Assembly: GCA_015061955.1 (NCBI GenBank)
Contig: SUVO01000004.1
Span: 62,001 to 126,000, forward strand
Source of the DNA: Verrucomicrobiaceae bacterium
GTDB taxonomy: Bacteria; Verrucomicrobiota; Verrucomicrobiia; Opitutales; Intestinicryptomonadaceae
Reading direction: 5' to 3'
Length of the DNA stretch: 64,000 bases
Shown: positions 54,919-64,000 of the stretch, piece by piece
Position numbering within the stretch: position 1 is the first letter of the stretch
Layout of the letters: each line of letters starts with the position of its first letter
Made by a program: the position numbers and the translations under genes
Notes under the pieces: generated by a model
Told to the model about the DNA's origin: nothing
The model's database searches: none
Seen by the model: the letters and a program-made list of their open reading frames with translations, nothing else

Positions 54919-55319
54919 TTTCTGCTTCAACAAAAGTTAAAGTTCGCTTTGCTGAAACCGATGCTATGGGTATAGTTTATCATGCAAACTATTTGCCATG
55001 GTGCGAATGTTCGAGACACGCTCTATTGGAAAGTATAGGGGTAAAATACAACGATTTGGTTGCTTTAGGATTTCACTTGCCAGTAGTGGAAGCTCATTTA
55101 AATTATAAGTATCCGGCAAAATTTGGCGATGAGGTTGAAATTAAAGTTAAAATAACTGAACGCCCTTCTGTAAAAATTAAAATTGAATACGAACTATATG
55201 TGGGCGAACGCTTAATTGTAACTGGTCATACTGTTCATGTATTTATAAATCTCGAAGGTCAACCAGTTAAACCTCCTCGCGATTTTTTGAATGTTCTACG
55301 TCAAGCTTTTGATAAATGA
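54915..55319 (+). CDS. ybgC: Acyl-CoA thioesterase, YbgC/4HBT hot-dog family
   Basis: 134 residues, one hot-dog domain. The catalytic Asp segment is [20 protein letters not shown], followed by the beta strands [21 protein letters not shown]. Family members hydrolyse acyl-CoA thioesters in the cytoplasm; YbgC is linked to the Tol-Pal envelope system in other bacteria. It overlaps lysA by four bases and the following membrane protein gene by four bases. The acyl substrate is unknown. Confidence 0.9.
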   Translation: MISASTKVKVRFAETDAMGIVYHANYLPWCECSRHALLESIGVKYNDLVALGFHLPVVEAHLNYKYPAKFGDEVEIKVKITERPSVKIKIEYELYVGERLIVTGHTVHVFINLEGQPVKPPRDFLNVLRQAFDK

Positions 55320-56851
55320 AATATGCGTGGGCAATAATTCTGTTTTTGATATCGATATGCTTCGGAGGTTTTGGAGCATACGAAAATTTACAAAAACGTG
55401 CAATTCATGCCGACGAAGCTGAACAAGCAACAACATTCCTAAAACTTTATCAAGACGGAGAATACAAATACAATCCCAATGGGCCTCATGGTCCAACACT
55501 CTATTATTGGGCAAATTGGGCTTTAAAAGCCACAAGCAATATTCAACCTCAAGAAATAGAAATAACTACACTACGCAAAAGTATGCTGGTTGTTTCGGCT
55601 ATCGCATTACTTTCAATATTTATACTTAGTAGTGAAATTGGTATAGGCTCGTGTTTGTGTGCGAGTGCAATGTTTGCAGGAACATCGTTTCTACAAATAT
55701 ACGGAAGCTACTTTGTACAAGAAATAATATTTGCATTACTTGTATTTACAACAACAGCAATGGCATGGTTGTTTTTAAAAGAACCCACCACAAAAAAAGC
55801 ATTGCTCTTAGGTATATCGGCCGGATTTGTACAAGCAACAAAAGAAACATCAGTAATTGCGTTTGTATCGATTTTCGTAGGCTCTACAATAGTTGGCTTA
55901 GTATCTAAAAATATCAAAAACTCAGTACAAAGCGTGTCGATAAAAAGCTATACTAAGTTTGCATTGATGATGGCATTGGCATTCATAGTGGTTTGCGTTG
56001 TTTGGTATTCGTCGTTTGCAAGTAATTGGCAAGGTGTTGTTGATGCAATTAAAAGCTATTATGTACATTTCTTCAATAAAGCAGGAATGAGTGAGCATTC
56101 TGGCGAAGGACTATTCTACATAAAACTATTGTTCCTACAAAAAAGTTCAGGTGCGTACTTCGGCGAAATTATATTTACAATCTTAAGTATAATTGGCTTC
56201 ATTTGGGCAACATGGAAAAGTAGTTCAAATGTAAAATCGGCATGCGTTATGTTCTTTGGAATTTGTGCAATAACAAACTTTGCAATACTTAGTATTATTA
56301 CATATAAGACACCTTGGTTGATATTATCGAGCATTATGTTGATGAGCATATGTGCAGGCTATGTATTGTGGAAAATCTTTGAATTGCCAATAAAATATTC
56401 GTTGCCAATAGTAATTTTGTTGTGTGTATTCTATTGGTTTTTCCAATTTAGAGCAACACACAATGCTGTTAAACGTTTCCATAGCGATCCACGCAATCCG
56501 TTCATCTATTCTCATACGGTATCAGATGAAAACAATTTAGCAAATCGTCTGTTCAAATGTGCTAAATACTCTGAATTTAAAACCGATATGCCAATTGCCT
56601 TTGTTAGTAAAGTATCGCCTTGGCCATTGCCTTGGCAATTGAGAAATTTTAAGAACACTGGTTTTTGGAATACACCTCCAGAAAATATAAACAGTTTTGA
56701 TGTTGTTGTGTGCGATTCGTTTTCAGCAAATGAAGTTGCTAAAAAACTCGACATTAAAAACTACGAAGCTGATTTATTTGGACTGCGTAAAAATACAATT
56801 CTTACCGTTTATATAAAAAAGCCTATCTTCAAAAAAATAATCGAAGAATAA
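55316..56851 (+). CDS. GT-C fold membrane glycosyltransferase-like protein, Agl23 (TIGR03663) type
   Basis: 511 residues with 10 or more membrane helices. The first periplasmic loop has RAIHADEAEQATTF with the acidic pair typical of GT-C enzymes, followed by PHGPTLYY. This opening fits the family named for the archaeal Agl23 flippase-associated protein, which also occurs in several bacterial phyla. GT-C enzymes use polyprenyl-phosphate sugars on the outer face of the membrane. The C-terminus (about 390-511) is a soluble domain. Target unknown. It precedes the AsmA-like gene by four bases. Confidence 0.72.
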   Translation: MKYAWAIILFLISICFGGFGAYENLQKRAIHADEAEQATTFLKLYQDGEYKYNPNGPHGPTLYYWANWALKATSNIQPQEIEITTLRKSMLVVSAIALLSIFILSSEIGIGSCLCASAMFAGTSFLQIYGSYFVQEIIFALLVFTTTAMAWLFLKEPTTKKALLLGISAGFVQATKETSVIAFVSIFVGSTIVGLVSKNIKNSVQSVSIKSYTKFALMMALAFIVVCVVWYSSFASNWQGVVDAIKSYYVHFFNKAGMSEHSGEGLFYIKLLFLQKSSGAYFGEIIFTILSIIGFIWATWKSSSNVKSACVMFFGICAITNFAILSIITYKTPWLILSSIMLMSICAGYVLWKIFELPIKYSLPIVILLCVFYWFFQFRATHNAVKRFHSDPRNPFIYSHTVSDENNLANRLFKCAKYSEFKTDMPIAFVSKVSPWPLPWQLRNFKNTGFWNTPPENINSFDVVVCDSFSANEVAKKLDIKNYEADLFGLRKNTILTVYIKKPIFKKIIEE

Positions 56852-56855
56852 TTAA

Positions 56856-59800
56856 ATGAAAAAACGCATTTATATAATTACAACAATTTTTACAATACTC
56901 GTGTTGTTTACATCGAGTATTGTTTGGTTTTTCTGCGATACCTCATTGCAGACAAATTTAGTAAATGCTATATTAGATAAATCTGGAATAAAAATTTCAA
57001 AAGTAAACATAGGTACAAACACAATAGTTGCAGAAAATTTATACGCAAAACTTTCCACTGGAACATTCACTGCCGACTCTATCATATTCGACTACTCGTT
57101 CTCGAATTTATTTTCGAAAAATTTGAAAGGTTCTGGCGAAATAAAGAATGCTAAATTTGTACTTTCTAAAGAAAAAACAAATTCTGAAAATTCTTCAAAA
57201 AATATAAGCAAAACAAATGCTCTATCAGATATAAAAGCAGAATTAAAACTGCCAATAAATTTAGATATATCATCGTTTAAAGGCAATATTGATATTGAAA
57301 ACGGCTCCAATTGTATATCGACATATCTGCAATTGACCAATGTAAAAATAAACAACCAACAATTAGACTTTGAGTTGAACGCAACAACCAAAGTACAACA
57401 AACATCAAATACCAACTATACTTTATATGTAAAAAAATTGGAAAAAGTGTGTAATGCAAAATTTCTACACAATCAAACTGAAATAGCGTTAGCAACTGCA
57501 GAAATATCGGAAAATTTATCGGGTAATATAAAAGTAAAGTTAACATTAAATAAAGATACACTTTCACCTATTTCAAAACAATTCAATTTAGATTTACCTA
57601 ATCTAAATGCACAAGCATATGTAGAAGCAAATTTCGACTTACCTGCAAATGCGTACACAATAAATCTGATGTCAAAAGCCGATATATCAGAACTTCAACA
57701 AAACAAATTCACTAAAGATTTGCCTTTTACAAAATGTGAATTTTTGTGTACAGCAAAAGCGTCGATAAAAAACAACAAACTCAGCATAACAGAACTCAGT
57801 ACGTCGTTAAACACAAATAACGCTCCAATTTTTTCATTCGATTGCCCTAACCCAATCAACACTAATTTCAGCAATCTTAAAGATTTTGATTGGCTCAGCA
57901 TAGGTACACTTTCAGTCTCTCTACCATCAGAATTTATCGACAAAAAAATAGCAGGCGAATTTTCAGCAAAAGGCATAAATGCAATTTTCGACGTAAGCAT
58001 AAACAAAAACTTTTCTGTAAAAATAAAATCTACTAAACCTGCCACAGTAAAAGACGCACTCTACATAAAAGACAAACAAACTATCTTTGAAAACTTGACG
58101 TTGTTTTCAGATATTGAAGGTACTGCAAATATAAAAGAAAATTCATTTTCTGCCAAAGCAAAACTCTACACTCAAATCGTTTCAAATAAAAAATTAACAA
58201 TAGATGTTAATGCAGAATACGTTAACAAACGCTCTACTATTGAGCTAAAAGCAGAAGGTTCGCTAAAACATTTAGCCTCGTGTTTAAAGGTTATAGACTA
58301 TCCACTTAAAGACGACATATTGCTCGATGCTAACCTACAAGCAACATATAATAACCAACTTGAAATTTCAAAATTAAACGCCAAAGCAATGTGCATAAAT
58401 TCTGATACCCCGTTAGAAATTTGTGCCTATGATAAAATTTTATTCAATCCCCAAAAACGAGAATTTATAAAACCTTGTTCTGTAAAAATTCGTACAAAGG
58501 ATTTTCCGTTTAGTATTTTCTTGCCGTTTACAAATGGAGTAGATGCTCAAAGTATATCGCTCGATTCTACAGCGATGCTCGACAATAAAAAAATATCTAT
58601 ACAAGGTACCCTAACTTTAAACGATGTATCATACGCACAAAATCAACAAACTAATTTTCACGACATCAATCTTGACACTACATTCTCTGCATCTTTAGAT
58701 ATTCAAAACCTACAACTTATTGCCAACGCAAACAAAATAAAGCTTTCAAACTCTGCAACAGAATTTTGTACTGCAACAGCAAATTTAAACGCCAGTTTCC
58801 CACAAAAAACGCTAAAATTAAACTCGTTAAAGGCGTCGGCATCACTCCAGCTTGCTCCAATATTTGCAATGCCAATGCTTGCAAAATACAACAATATCGA
58901 TAGAGCGTCGCTCGATGCTAACGTAGAAATAAATTCGCAAGAAAAATTAAATGCAAATTTAAAAATTTCAAACTTCGCCTCACGTTCAACAAGTAATGCA
59001 ATCGAAACTATGTCGGCAAATGTAGTTGCCGATATTCCGTCGTTAAAAAATATAGAAGCCCATATAAACGCAAAATCGGAACGAGGCACAACAAATGCGA
59101 CAATAAAATTTGAAAAATCGCAAACAATAACTGCCGAAATAAATGCAAAATCAATAATTGCCGACGATATTTTAATTTTGAAATCGGCATTTTCAAATCC
59201 TCTTTACATAGAAACAAAAAATCCACAAGCTAAGCGTAAAATTCGCCGACCAGACGAAGCCTTCAGCGTTCGCAAGAATCTACCAGAATTAAAAACAAAA
59301 GATTTAAAAGCCTTTTGGAATATAAACACAAACGCACTAATTAAATTTAATGTAGGTAATTTAAAATTCCAAGAATCAACCCCATTAGAAAACTTTTCCA
59401 CAAACATTACAATTACTAATACTCAATTAGAATTAACCAACTTATCGGCGAAAATATTAGATGGCACACTCAAAGGTGGTTTAAAAATAACTTTTGATGA
59501 AACGCTAAATAATCCATATAAAATTGAACAAACTTCATTCTTACTCGAAAAATTCGACATTTCAAAAATTTCAACAAAAGAATTTCTAAAAGGAATATTT
59601 ACTGCAAAAATCTCACTGCAAAGCGAAGGTATAAACTTAGAACACCTTACTAAATACGCAACTGGATCAGCAGTAATAGAAGGTGGAAAAGGTTCGCTAC
59701 TGCTAATCGATAAAAACTCAGACATTGGCAAAAAAATCGGCTTGGCTCAATCGGCAGTAAGTTTACTAAATACGTTTATCGGAAGCAAAAGTATTGATAA

Positions 59801-60215
59801 CACAACAAAACTAATCGATAAATTTGAACGTATAAACTTCGACACTGCTAAATTCAAGTTGTCGCGCAATAACAAAGATTTCAACATAAACTTAGATACT
59901 GCCGAAATATTAGCCCCCGATTTCCTATTAAAATCGCTTTCGGGAACAATTTATTTCGATGCATTAAAACCAATTATTGAACACGACATAGAAATAGTGC
60001 TTGCAATTTATTCCAATAACGAACAACTTCTAAAGATGCTCGGAAGTGTAAATGCTCTCGATATTAAGTCGGATATAATAGATATGAGAAAAAGCGAAGA
60101 TTTTAAAATCTTAGGCACTATTGAAAAACCTCAAACAAACATAATTGACATTCTGACAAACAAAGCTACTTCTAATGCAACTCAAAAAAAATTGCGAAAC
60201 ATAAAAATATTCTAA
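56856..60215 (+). CDS. AsmA/TamB-like giant envelope protein
   Basis: 1119 residues: one N-terminal membrane helix (about 5-27), then a very long Asn/Lys/Ser-rich beta-strand region with many repeated short strands (N-I-x-x-x-x-L, L-x-A-x-x). The C-terminal part (about 860-1090), with LDGTLKGGLKITFDE, ATGSAVIEGGKGSLLL and GLAQSAVSLLNTF, matches the AsmA C-terminal domain pattern. AsmA-like proteins form hydrophobic grooves bridging the inner and outer membranes and help move phospholipids. Its start follows the GT-C gene by four bases, and its stop overlaps panB by one base. Transport role is inferred. Confidence 0.72.
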   Translation: MKKRIYIITTIFTILVLFTSSIVWFFCDTSLQTNLVNAILDKSGIKISKVNIGTNTIVAENLYAKLSTGTFTADSIIFDYSFSNLFSKNLKGSGEIKNAKFVLSKEKTNSENSSKNISKTNALSDIKAELKLPINLDISSFKGNIDIENGSNCISTYLQLTNVKINNQQLDFELNATTKVQQTSNTNYTLYVKKLEKVCNAKFLHNQTEIALATAEISENLSGNIKVKLTLNKDTLSPISKQFNLDLPNLNAQAYVEANFDLPANAYTINLMSKADISELQQNKFTKDLPFTKCEFLCTAKASIKNNKLSITELSTSLNTNNAPIFSFDCPNPINTNFSNLKDFDWLSIGTLSVSLPSEFIDKKIAGEFSAKGINAIFDVSINKNFSVKIKSTKPATVKDALYIKDKQTIFENLTLFSDIEGTANIKENSFSAKAKLYTQIVSNKKLTIDVNAEYVNKRSTIELKAEGSLKHLASCLKVIDYPLKDDILLDANLQATYNNQLEISKLNAKAMCINSDTPLEICAYDKILFNPQKREFIKPCSVKIRTKDFPFSIFLPFTNGVDAQSISLDSTAMLDNKKISIQGTLTLNDVSYAQNQQTNFHDINLDTTFSASLDIQNLQLIANANKIKLSNSATEFCTATANLNASFPQKTLKLNSLKASASLQLAPIFAMPMLAKYNNIDRASLDANVEINSQEKLNANLKISNFASRSTSNAIETMSANVVADIPSLKNIEAHINAKSERGTTNATIKFEKSQTITAEINAKSIIADDILILKSAFSNPLYIETKNPQAKRKIRRPDEAFSVRKNLPELKTKDLKAFWNINTNALIKFNVGNLKFQESTPLENFSTNITITNTQLELTNLSAKILDGTLKGGLKITFDETLNNPYKIEQTSFLLEKFDISKISTKEFLKGIFTAKISLQSEGINLEHLTKYATGSAVIEGGKGSLLLIDKNSDIGKKIGLAQSAVSLLNTFIGSKSIDNTTKLIDKFERINFDTAKFKLSRNNKDFNINLDTAEILAPDFLLKSLSGTIYFDALKPIIEHDIEIVLAIYSNNEQLLKMLGSVNALDIKSDIIDMRKSEDFKILGTIEKPQTNIIDILTNKATSNATQKKLRNIKIF

Positions 60216-60991
60216 TGAAAACAACTGTAAAAACAATATCTGCCAAAAAAGGCGTAGAAAAAATTTCAATGATTACCGCATACGATGCCATGTTTGCATC
60301 GTTAGCCGATCGCGCAGGTGCCGATATTATCCTTGTTGGCGACTCGGTTGGAAACACTGTTCTCGGATACAAAAGTACAGTAGCAGTAACAATGTCTATG
60401 ATGCTTCATCATACATCGGCAGTTGCACGAGGTACAGAAAACGCACTTATCTTAGCCGATGTACCTTTTGGAGTTGCACACCAAAGTTTCGACAAACTGC
60501 TTGAAAATGTATCGGCACTTGTACAGGTAGCTGGCGCCGATGCTGTAAAAATTGAAGGTGGACAAGCTATGGCTGAAAAAATAAACAAGCTTACAAATGC
60601 TGGTATTGCAGTAATGGCTCATATAGGCTTGGAACCACAACAAGTTTTAAAACTTGGTGGATACAGAAAATTTGGAAAAACCGATGCCGAAAAACAACAA
60701 TTATTAGCCGATGCAAAAGCTCTTGAACAAGCTGGTGCCTTCGCCCTTCTTTTAGAAATGACAGACGCAGAAACTGCAAAAGAAATAACACAAGCTGTAT
60801 CAATTCCAACAATAGGCATTGGCTCTGGTGTTAATTGCGATGGTCAGGTTTTAGTATGTGCCGATATCTTAGGCTTAACAAAAAATCCACCAAAATTTGT
60901 AAAACAATACGCAAATTTAGATAAGATTATTACCGAAGCATATACATCATACATCAACGATGTAAAATCTTCAAAATTCCCCGAAAAATAA
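60215..60991 (+). CDS. panB: 3-Methyl-2-oxobutanoate hydroxymethyltransferase
   Basis: 258 residues. PanB adds a hydroxymethyl group to ketoisovalerate in pantothenate synthesis. Motifs are MITAYDAMFASLADRAGAD, ILVGDSVGNTVLGY (metal Asp), MTMMLHHTSAV-like SMMLHHTSAV, DAVKIEGG and MAHIGLEPQQ. The start overlaps the stop of the AsmA-like gene (TAATG), so translation is coupled. panC and panD are not in the window. Confidence 0.97.
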   Translation: MKTTVKTISAKKGVEKISMITAYDAMFASLADRAGADIILVGDSVGNTVLGYKSTVAVTMSMMLHHTSAVARGTENALILADVPFGVAHQSFDKLLENVSALVQVAGADAVKIEGGQAMAEKINKLTNAGIAVMAHIGLEPQQVLKLGGYRKFGKTDAEKQQLLADAKALEQAGAFALLLEMTDAETAKEITQAVSIPTIGIGSGVNCDGQVLVCADILGLTKNPPKFVKQYANLDKIITEAYTSYINDVKSSKFPEK

Positions 60992-60993
60992 TT

Positions 60994-61503
60994 ATGCAGA
61001 AAAAATACGAAGTTCGTAATTCAACAATACACGGCAACGGCGTATTTGCAACTGCCCCTATAAAAGAGGGCGAATTCATTATCGAATACTTAGGCGAGAA
61101 AATCGATAAAGAAGAATCGAACAGCAGAGGTTTACAATACGAAGAAATTGCACAAAAAACAGGGTATGGTTGCGTATATATTTTTGAGTTAGACGATGAA
61201 TTTGATATCGATGGTAATTTCGATTACAACGACGCCAAATTTATAAACCACGCTTGTAGAACAAACTGTGAAGCCATAAACGAAGGCGATTCTATAAAAT
61301 TTTATGCAACTCGTGATATCGATGTTGGTGAAGAAATTTTATACAACTATGGCTATGCCTTTGAACACTTTTTAGATCACCCTTGCAAATGTGGTTTTCC
61401 AGAGTGCGTTGGGTACATTGTTGCAGTTGAGGATAGACCAAAATTGCGTAAATATTTAAAGAAAAAACACAGCGTAAGTCTTATAAAAAAACAAGCCCAC
61501 TAA
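60994..61503 (+). CDS. SET-domain protein lysine methyltransferase
   Basis: 169 residues. A compact SET domain: GNGVFATAPIKEGEFIIEY (SAM-binding start), INHACRTNCEA (the N-H-x-C pseudoknot), GEEILYNYGYAF and a post-SET zinc motif CKCGFPECVG. The family methylates lysine on proteins (histones in eukaryotes, ribosomal proteins or histone-like proteins in some bacteria). It begins three bases after panB and is the last gene of this plus-strand run. The bacterial substrate is unknown. Confidence 0.9.
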   Translation: MQKKYEVRNSTIHGNGVFATAPIKEGEFIIEYLGEKIDKEESNSRGLQYEEIAQKTGYGCVYIFELDDEFDIDGNFDYNDAKFINHACRTNCEAINEGDSIKFYATRDIDVGEEILYNYGYAFEHFLDHPCKCGFPECVGYIVAVEDRPKLRKYLKKKHSVSLIKKQAH

Positions 61504-61511
61504 TTTACAAA

Positions 61512-61534
61512 AAAGCCACATAATATGTGGCTTT
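61512..61534 (-). terminator. Terminator after rny (usable from both strands)
   Basis: AAAGCCACAT (61512-61521) and ATGTGGCTTT (61525-61534) are perfect complements around three bases. On the minus strand six T follow; the plus side has only three T and then A. Confidence 0.75.
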
Positions 61535-61538
61535 AAAA

Positions 61539-63068
61539 TTATTTAGTTGTTTCAACCCATCGTTTCTCACGAATAAGTGTTATCTTTACGGGAATTGAAT
61601 TTGATATTTTTTCCTCAATCTTAGTTCTAATTTTTACTACAATATCTTGTGCCTGAGTATCGCTGACAGCCTCAGGCGAAACAATCACACGCAATTCCCT
61701 ACCAGCCTGCAACACATAAGCATTAGAAACACCCTCAAACTCTTGGGCAACGGCTTCTAACATTTTAACACGTCGGATATAACCTTCTGTGGCCTCCATT
61801 CTTGCACCTACTCGAGTAGCCGAAATAGTATCGGCAATTTGTACAACTGATGAATAAATACTTTCGGCAGGAACCTCGCCATGATGCGACTCAACTGCAT
61901 TTACCACAACATTAGACTCTCCCGAGCTACGCAAAAGCTCTGCACCCGATTTTGAGTGCGACATATCAGAATTTGAAATACTTTTACCAATATCGTGAAA
62001 AAGTCCGGCACGCAATGCAATAGAGCTATCGCACCCCAATTCAGATGCAATTAAAGCCGACAACTTAGCTACTTCGATAGAATGTGCCAATGTATCTTGA
62101 TTTAACGACAAATGCAACGATAGTCTGCCCAACGCCATTTTAACATCGTGCGAAACCGACACTATGCCTAAATCGGCAAGAGTTTGTTCGCCCATATCTT
62201 CAATAGTTTGCAACACGCTATCTTTAGCCGATTTTACAGCTTGTTCTATTGTTGCTGGCGATATTCTGCCATCGGCAACCAATGCTTCAAGAGCCGTTTT
62301 AGCAATGGCTCTTCGAGTAGGATTAAACGAAGATATCATCACTGTATCAGGTGATTCATCTATCACAAGTGTAGTAGCAGTTTCAGATTCGAACGAACGT
62401 ATATTTCTACCTTCTTTACCAATCAACCTGCCCTTCATTGCTTCATCGGGAATTTTAACAATAGTTGCCGATGCCGACTGAGGCATTTGTACCGATAAGC
62501 GTTGCATAGCGTCCATCAAAATCCTACGTGCCGATGCATCTATATCGCGTTTAGATTTTTCAAGAAGTTCGCGTTTATACGACACCAAATCTTCATTACA
62601 TTTTTTCTCAACTTCAATTTTGGCGTTTTCGTGTATTTGTTTTTCGTCTAAACTTGCCAATTTTGCAAGTTTTTCAACGTATTCATCGCGAACAGCAATT
62701 GAATGCTGATTCATTTTTTTATAAACCTCATACTCGGCATTTGAACGTTCTTTAGCAACTTTAGCATTTTCAAGTTCAACTGTTATTTCTGCCAACTTCT
62801 CATCTTGCTTTTGCTTTGCATTTTTGGCAAGCAACAACATTTCTTCGTACTCAGCTTTAATTTCAAGTTCGCTTTCTTTAAGCATCATTTCCAACTGATG
62901 CTTTTGCTTTTCGTAATTACTGCGTTCTTGATTGCGTATAGACTCAGCTTCAGAATCCATTTTATGTTTAAGGGTATTAACCCTTACAATAAGCAATATA
63001 CATTCGGCAAACAAGCATGTAGCAAGCAAGCCCAATATCACCGAATTCCAATCTAAGTTATAAGTCAT
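61539..63068 (-). CDS. rny: Ribonuclease Y
   Basis: 509 residues. Domain order is as in RNase Y: a membrane helix (about 10-28), a long coiled coil (about 35-190), a KH domain (PDEAMKGRLIGKEGRNIRSFE) and an HD domain (LFHDIGKS with VESHHGE). It is a membrane-bound endonuclease that starts decay of many mRNAs. It follows the pdxA gene on the same strand by 38 bp. Confidence 0.97.
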   Translation of the reverse strand: MTYNLDWNSVILGLLATCLFAECILLIVRVNTLKHKMDSEAESIRNQERSNYEKQKHQLEMMLKESELEIKAEYEEMLLLAKNAKQKQDEKLAEITVELENAKVAKERSNAEYEVYKKMNQHSIAVRDEYVEKLAKLASLDEKQIHENAKIEVEKKCNEDLVSYKRELLEKSKRDIDASARRILMDAMQRLSVQMPQSASATIVKIPDEAMKGRLIGKEGRNIRSFESETATTLVIDESPDTVMISSFNPTRRAIAKTALEALVADGRISPATIEQAVKSAKDSVLQTIEDMGEQTLADLGIVSVSHDVKMALGRLSLHLSLNQDTLAHSIEVAKLSALIASELGCDSSIALRAGLFHDIGKSISNSDMSHSKSGAELLRSSGESNVVVNAVESHHGEVPAESIYSSVVQIADTISATRVGARMEATEGYIRRVKMLEAVAQEFEGVSNAYVLQAGRELRVIVSPEAVSDTQAQDIVVKIRTKIEEKISNSIPVKITLIREKRWVETTK

Positions 63069-63106
63069 AGTAGAATAGTAAAATACAAATTTAATTCATA
63101 TCAAGT

Positions 63107-64000
63107 TTATTTTGCGAGCATTCGCATAGCCAAATTAAATGCCGATGTAAAACTTTTATTCGACGCCACCGATTTACCTGCTATGGAAAATGCTGTTCCA
63201 TGATCAGGACTTACTCGCAAATATTTTAAATTCATTGAAACATTAACAGCATTATCGAACTCAATAGCTTTAAGTGGAGCCAACGCTTGATCGTGATACA
63301 TAGAAACTATGCAATCGAACTCGTCTTTCAAAACTCGAGCAAATACTGTATCGGGTGGAAGTGCTTCAGACAAATTTACATAACTTGCCCTAAGTTTATT
63401 TAGCACTGGATTTATCAACTCTACTTCTTCTCGCCCCATAATACCACCTTCGCCAGCGTGTGGATTTAAACCACATACTGCAATGCGTGGATTTTCAACG
63501 CCCTTTAATTTCTTCGCTAAACGAGCCGATGCTTCTACTGCTCGCGTAATTTTAGCTTCGTCAATAAGCAACGGAACATCTTTTATGGCGTCGTGCCAAG
63601 TTGCCAAACTAACAATAAACTTTTCGCCCGCAAAGCTCATAACAGGAACACCACCCCATCTATCAGCAAAGAACTCGGTGTGTCCTTGATAATTGAAACC
63701 TACTTGCTTCATACAAGCTTTTGAAATTGGTGCTGTCAGCACTGCCGAATAACGCCCTTGAATACACCCTTTTGCCGATTCTTCTAAAGCATCGAATGCA
63801 ATACGCGCCCCAGCAATATCTGGACAACCAGCCTTAGCAACGTATGAATCTGCACCAACTTGCACTTTACCAATATCGTTTGGTAATGTGTCTAAAAAGC
63901 TTTTATGACCCACAACACAAGCATACTTGCGCAACGATGGATTTTCTATTGCCCAAGAATATATAATCTCAGCACCAACACCAGCAGTATCGCCTATTGT
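63107..64000 (-). CDS. pdxA: 4-Hydroxythreonine-4-phosphate dehydrogenase, partial (N-terminus off the window)
   Basis: The frame is open to the window edge, with 297 residues present including part of the first glycine-rich segment (GDTAGVGAEII; PdxA usually reads GDPAGIGPE). Metal and substrate motifs are GHTEFFADRW, GLNPHAGEGG, MYHDQALAPLK and PDHGTAFSIAGK. PdxA oxidises 4-phosphohydroxythreonine during pyridoxal phosphate synthesis. An internal TTG at 63934 could be mistaken for the start, but the homology continues upstream of it. Confidence 0.95.
   Translation of the reverse strand, partial: TIGDTAGVGAEIIYSWAIENPSLRKYACVVGHKSFLDTLPNDIGKVQVGADSYVAKAGCPDIAGARIAFDALEESAKGCIQGRYSAVLTAPISKACMKQVGFNYQGHTEFFADRWGGVPVMSFAGEKFIVSLATWHDAIKDVPLLIDEAKITRAVEASARLAKKLKGVENPRIAVCGLNPHAGEGGIMGREEVELINPVLNKLRASYVNLSEALPPDTVFARVLKDEFDCIVSMYHDQALAPLKAIEFDNAVNVSMNLKYLRVSPDHGTAFSIAGKSVASNKSFTSAFNLAMRMLAK

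Noticed and set aside
1-64000. tRNA, rRNA, CRISPR arrays, insertion sequences or prophage genes
   Set aside because: Gaps between genes are short and show no cloverleaf, direct-repeat array, transposase or phage structural gene.

Overview
The window is chromosomal DNA of an AT-rich, Gram-negative bacterium, most likely a host- or gut-associated member of Verrucomicrobiota (perhaps Opitutales/Puniceicoccales-like). The lineage is inferred from gene content: a PEP-CTERM anchored protein beside an exopolysaccharide cluster, a type III glutamine synthetase, the futalosine menaquinone route, a bacterial CE15 glucuronoyl esterase, a lone LptF/G permease, an RND efflux pair and an AsmA-like giant envelope protein. 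No 16S rRNA, tRNA, insertion sequence, prophage or CRISPR array was seen. Coding density is very high, and many genes overlap by 1-4 bases or are a few bases apart.

Layout. 1-2935 (minus): end of an exopolysaccharide cluster running off the left edge: a phosphoglycosyl transferase, a fusion with nucleotidyltransferase, beta-helix and degenerate transferase parts, and a partial nucleotidyltransferase. 2936-3663: the only long non-coding stretch, with a foldable core bounded by two opposite-facing terminators. 3664-8258 (plus): a PEP-CTERM protein and two tandem secreted paralogues of unknown function. 8470-12739 (plus): RND efflux adaptor and pump. 12807-15188: CstA-type transporter (minus) divergent from a two-subunit Fluc/CrcB fluoride channel (plus). 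15231-19052 (minus): CE15 esterase lipoprotein, then purD and an LptF/G permease. 19234-23728 (plus): glutamine synthetase III, tadA, aspS.

23801-32589 is a nearly complete menaquinone locus: mqnE-A-C-D-B with xseA on minus, and divergently a UbiA-type prenyltransferase, UbiX and UbiD on plus. 32644-36493 (plus) carries an Asp23/AmaP-like membrane protein, thiE, glyS and a ribokinase. 36556-39727 (minus) pairs a large secreted putative glycosidase with a sugar-type permease. 39789-46423 (minus) is a carbon-metabolism operon: a PurF-like protein lacking the usual N-terminal cysteine, then malQ, ptsI and glcD. 46675-51829 (minus) holds a secreted DRGH nuclease and the cell-shape genes mreB-mreC-mreD-mrdA.

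51967-61503 (plus) runs dsbD, lysA, a hot-dog thioesterase, an Agl23-like GT-C membrane protein, a 1119-residue AsmA-like protein, panB and a SET-domain methyltransferase. 61539-64000 (minus) carries rny and the 3' part of pdxA, which continues off the right edge.

The genes suggest a respiring or anaerobically respiring cell (menaquinone) that makes and anchors extracellular polymer, imports and processes plant or host glycans, and exports toxic compounds and fluoride. The observations most worth checking are the cysteine-less PurF homologue, the exopolysaccharide fusion with a mutated transferase dyad, the asymmetric fluoride channel pair, the unknown tandem secreted paralogues and the structured intergenic region at 3108-3393.
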